From positions 1 through 37,215 of the forward strand of contig JANYEL010000020.1 in assembly GCA_025363155.1 (NCBI GenBank): a DNA stretch of 37,215 nucleotides, read 5' to 3'. The notes beneath the pieces were generated by a model. The model searched no databases and had not been told where the DNA came from. It saw nothing but the letters and a program-made list of their open reading frames with translations. Position 1 is the stretch's first letter; every line of letters starts with the position of its first letter. The position numbers were made by a program, and so were the translations under genes. The DNA comes from Moraxellaceae bacterium (GTDB lineage: Bacteria; Pseudomonadota; Gammaproteobacteria; Pseudomonadales; Moraxellaceae). Positions 34,806 to 37,215 of this stretch are shown here, one piece after another.

Positions 34806-35444
34806 ATGACTACAGCGCCATCAGATCAAACAATGAAAAACAGGCTTTTAGATGCCGCTGCACGATTACTTGCAGAGGAAGGTATTGGTAGCTTAACGAC
34901 AAGAAAAATTGCTACAGCGGCAGGCACAACCACGATGTCGGTTTATACCCGCTTTGGATCAATAGAAAACTTAGTGAATGAATTGGTGTTATCTGGTTTC
35001 AGCTTACTCTGGGAAGAAATGAAGCAAGTTGAAAGTTCAGATCACGCACTGGTGCATCTTGCGGGTTTAACGGATGCATATTTGCGGAATGCAAGAAAAC
35101 ATCCTGCCTTATATAAAATTATGTTTGGTGCAATTACATTGGGAGAATTTAGACCCATTCAGCCAGATAATTTGAACGCTGGTAAATACACGCTTGATTT
35201 GGTGGTTCAAACACTACAGCGACTCATTGATGAATGCACTATTCATCAGGGCAATGCGTTCCACCTTGCGAATGAATGGTGGGTACTGGTTCATGGTTAT
35301 GTCTTGCTTGAGTTAGCTGGATATTTTGAAATACAGAGCAGCATTCCTAAAGTTTTTGTTCCACTGTTATATCGTTTTTTTGTTGGGCTTGGCGCTGAAC
35401 AAAATCAAGTATCGTTAGCGTTGGTGTCAGTATTTCAAAGTTAA
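34806..35444 (+). CDS. TetR/AcrR-family repressor (WHG-type)
   Basis: 212 aa. The N-terminal HTH (about 12-56: LLDAAARLLAEEGIGSLTTRKIATAAGTTTMSVYTRFGS) is standard TetR. The C-terminal part has NEWWVLVHGYVLLELAGYF, the WHG-type ligand domain. It probably represses the divergent DUF2306 gene and itself through the palindrome at 34742. Ligand unknown. AGAGGA is 3 nt before the ATG, closer than usual. Confidence 0.92.
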   Translation: MTTAPSDQTMKNRLLDAAARLLAEEGIGSLTTRKIATAAGTTTMSVYTRFGSIENLVNELVLSGFSLLWEEMKQVESSDHALVHLAGLTDAYLRNARKHPALYKIMFGAITLGEFRPIQPDNLNAGKYTLDLVVQTLQRLIDECTIHQGNAFHLANEWWVLVHGYVLLELAGYFEIQSSIPKVFVPLLYRFFVGLGAEQNQVSLALVSVFQS

Positions 35445-35486
35445 CCTGAATTTTACAGGTACTATTAAGTGAGTGATTCAGTTCAC

Positions 35487-35542
35487 AGAGCTTGTCAAAG
35501 TGAGTTTTTAGCCTCACTCATTTCGATATTTCGACAAGCTCT
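35487..35542. repeat. Palindromic extragenic repeat, copy 2
   Basis: AGAGCTTGTC (35487-35496) and GACAAGCTCT (35533-35542) are perfect reverse complements. AGTGAG and CTCACT (35499-35504, 35513-35518) form an inner stem. It lies between two convergent genes and may terminate both. A small ACCTG...CAGGT hairpin precedes it at 35443-35459. Confidence 0.65.
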
Positions 35543-35566
35543 ATAACCCTTCAATCTGCTATTCAG

Positions 35567-36796
35567 TTAAACATCCATACGCTCAGGCAATTTCCGCCAC
35601 GTATACAACCAAATCAACGCACCGATCCCCATTGCAATTGGCACAAGCTGTAGGGCCATTTGCAAGCCAATAAAGTCAGATGCCAAACCGACAATCGTTG
35701 GGCTGATCGCATCACCAAGTAAGTGGATGGACAAAATCGTAAACGCAAAAGCACGCACACGTAGGCTACTCGGAACACAATTGGCAAGCGTTGCATTGAC
35801 GGGGCCGTTATAAAACCATAAGAAGAACTGGGCACCAAACAGCATGACGATTGCCGCCATCGGATCATGTAAGGTCAGCGCAAAGAAACCAAAGATTGTC
35901 GCCAGCAGCATCGACCAGCCCGATAACGCCATATAGGATTGGCGTGTGTATTTCTTTAAATAATCCGCGAGAAAACCACCCGCAACCGTTCCAAGCAAAC
36001 CACCGACAACCGCTGACATCCCGACGTAATGCCCAGAGGCTTCAATTGACATTCCACGATGACGTTGTAAGAACGTTGGGAACCAATCTGCCAGTGCGCC
36101 TGCTGCAAATGTCACTGCTGTATAGCCCGCGACAATCAGCATGTATTCACGATTGCGTAACAGTAATCCAAGTGCTTCAGCCCATTTCGGTGGCGTCACC
36201 GCTGCATCGTTGTCATAGCGACCTCGACCAGGATCTTTAATCCATAGCGCAAGCAGCGCCATTAAAATCCCTGGAATACCGCAAATAAGGAACGCCGCAC
36301 GCCAGCCGTAAGTTTGCCCCAACATACCACCGAGAATAAAACCCATTGCCGAACCAACGGGAATCGCCACATAAAAAATCGTCAGAATTTTATTGCGTTT
36401 TTCAGGTGGGAAAAAGTCACTGAGCAATGCGGGAGCAATCGTTGCGTAAGCCGCTTCACCAACTCCGACAAGTGCTCGCGCAAGCATAAACGTCCAAAAT
36501 CCAGTCGCAAAAGCTGCAAGTGCAGTTGCAATCGACCAAATGACAACACCCGCAGCAATTAAATATTTACGAGGAAAACGATCTGCCATCGCACCAAAAA
36601 TGATGCTCGAAATCATATAAACAATGACAAAACCCGTTATCGGTAAGCTCGTCTGGAAATCGGTTAGATGTAGATCATGTTTAAAGAGATCTTTAACTAC
36701 GCTGGGGACGTAACGATCTAAGTAATTGAGCAAATTCATTATAGTGAGAACAATGATTGCGTAACTTGCGCCACGCGTTGCGGGATTCGCCAGCAT
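35567..36796 (-). CDS. MFS transporter, spinster-like
   Basis: 409 aa with twelve predicted membrane helices. The start NLLNYLDRYVPSVV and the GAMADRFPRK loop between helices 2 and 3 are the major facilitator and spinster-type signature, as is LARALVGVGEAAYATIAPALLSDFF. Such proteins move lipids, sugars or organic acids; the substrate is unknown. AAGGA is 6 nt before the ATG. It is not clearly part of an operon. Confidence 0.9.
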   Translation of the reverse strand: MLANPATRGASYAIIVLTIMNLLNYLDRYVPSVVKDLFKHDLHLTDFQTSLPITGFVIVYMISSIIFGAMADRFPRKYLIAAGVVIWSIATALAAFATGFWTFMLARALVGVGEAAYATIAPALLSDFFPPEKRNKILTIFYVAIPVGSAMGFILGGMLGQTYGWRAAFLICGIPGILMALLALWIKDPGRGRYDNDAAVTPPKWAEALGLLLRNREYMLIVAGYTAVTFAAGALADWFPTFLQRHRGMSIEASGHYVGMSAVVGGLLGTVAGGFLADYLKKYTRQSYMALSGWSMLLATIFGFFALTLHDPMAAIVMLFGAQFFLWFYNGPVNATLANCVPSSLRVRAFAFTILSIHLLGDAISPTIVGLASDFIGLQMALQLVPIAMGIGALIWLYTWRKLPERMDV

Positions 36797-37032
36797 TATG
36801 ATTCCTTGGTCTTTTTTCTATTTGCGATGATATATGGAAATGAGGACGTTGAGTGAAGTTGCTTAAATTTTTCTTGATTGAAAGAATGAGTGAAAGCAAT
36901 CGAGCTCTTCTTCTAGTTTTGCTGATGATTTATATTTTTTAAAGATATTTTTTTGTATTTAATATCTTTTAAGAGGTAATTAATAAGTATATTAATTTCA
37001 TATTAATTTATAATAGCTACATTAATAAAAAA

Positions 37033-37215
37033 GGGTCTTAGGAAGTTAAGCACAATTTAAAGTGTGGTAACTTCCTAAGATGGAAACGAAAAATAGGTAC
37101 TATCGCCGTTCAAGAATCACAGAAGCCAAATTTAGACAACTTGTTCGATGTTTTGCTCTCGATTTTACGGCATCTAGCACAGCAGAGTTGATCGGAGTTT
37201 CTGTCCGATCAACGA
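37033..37215 (+). mobile_element. Left end of an IS1595-family insertion sequence (cut by window edge)
   Basis: GGGTCTTAGGAAGTTA begins an inverted-repeat-like end followed directly by a transposase start. The 13-bp TCTTAGGAAGTTA (37036-37048) is repeated as its reverse complement at 37068-37080. The right end is beyond the window, so terminal repeats and target duplication cannot be checked. Confidence 0.75.
37080..37215 (+). CDS. IS1595-family transposase N-terminus (partial)
   Basis: The 45 visible codons begin METKNRYYRRSRITEAKFRQ and continue LVRCFALDFTASSTAELIG, then VSVRSTN. The NRYY-R-S-[RK]-I-[ST]-EAKFRQ and the TAxLxGxSxR helix-turn-helix are the N-terminal block of IS1595-family DDE transposases. 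The catalytic region is off the window. The ATG shares its A with the last base of a 13-bp stem, so no ribosome site is free when that stem forms. Confidence 0.85.
   Translation, partial: METKNRYYRRSRITEAKFRQLVRCFALDFTASSTAELIGVSVRST

Noticed and set aside
1-37215. CRISPR array, tRNA, rRNA or prophage genes
   Set aside because: No regularly spaced direct repeats, no tRNA-like cloverleaf with a TTCGA arm, no rRNA segment and no phage structural or integrase genes were seen.

Overview
The window reads as chromosomal DNA of a gammaproteobacterium, most likely Moraxellaceae (Acinetobacter, Alkanindiges or a relative). This is judged from the style of PurF, OxyR, RlmKL and DnaX, the moderate-to-low GC, the many short palindromic spacers, and lipid/ketone-type catabolic genes. 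The genus is an inference; there is no rRNA or tRNA here to test it. Both edges lie in the first codons of IS1595-type transposases (minus strand at 1-57, plus strand from 37080), so the window may be a whole contig cut at repeated insertion sequences.

Layout. 173-5558 (minus): thiE followed by a four-gene efflux operon (FUSC permease, DUF1656 protein, HlyD adaptor, outer-membrane lipoprotein channel). 5581-5702: a palindromic repeat with a half copy at 128-168. 5727-11525: a DUF962 membrane protein, the 23S rRNA methylase rlmKL, a DUF2520 gene split by a one-base change in an A8 tract, then an alpha/beta hydrolase tightly coupled to oxyR. 11543-11587 is a strong bidirectional terminator, followed by pyrD-cvpA-purF on the minus strand. 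15097-16035: EamA exporter.

16076-18280 is the accessory stretch. It holds an ORF of unknown function bounded by what looks like an integron attC site and a matching cassette boundary but no integrase, a stand-alone HExxH protein, a DUF2805 protein, and AT-rich non-coding DNA. Next is a large repeat-containing lipoprotein interrupted by one in-frame amber codon (18280-21309).

21724-23811 (plus): iron-type alcohol dehydrogenase, thioesterase and a small Cys-rich hypothetical. 23840-25924 (minus): dnaX, with a classical -1 slippery heptamer followed one codon later by a stop in the shifted frame, as expected for a tau/gamma switch. 26003-32859 (minus): a probable catabolic group (beta-lactamase-fold esterase, PF10118 ferritin-like protein, AraC regulator, Baeyer-Villiger monooxygenase, aldehyde dehydrogenase). 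A tandem 20-bp-period direct repeat upstream of the monooxygenase is a good candidate AraC site. 33061-36796: Rieske ferredoxin, DUF2306 membrane protein divergent from a TetR regulator with a perfect palindrome and a (TTA)7 tract between them, and a spinster-like MFS transporter.

How they could work together. The monooxygenase, esterase, alcohol dehydrogenase and aldehyde dehydrogenase would form a ketone-to-ester-to-alcohol-to-acid route (inference). Most other genes are housekeeping. The most unusual signals are the dnaX recoding site, the lone integron-like cassette, the amber codon and A8 interruptions, and the AraC repeat.
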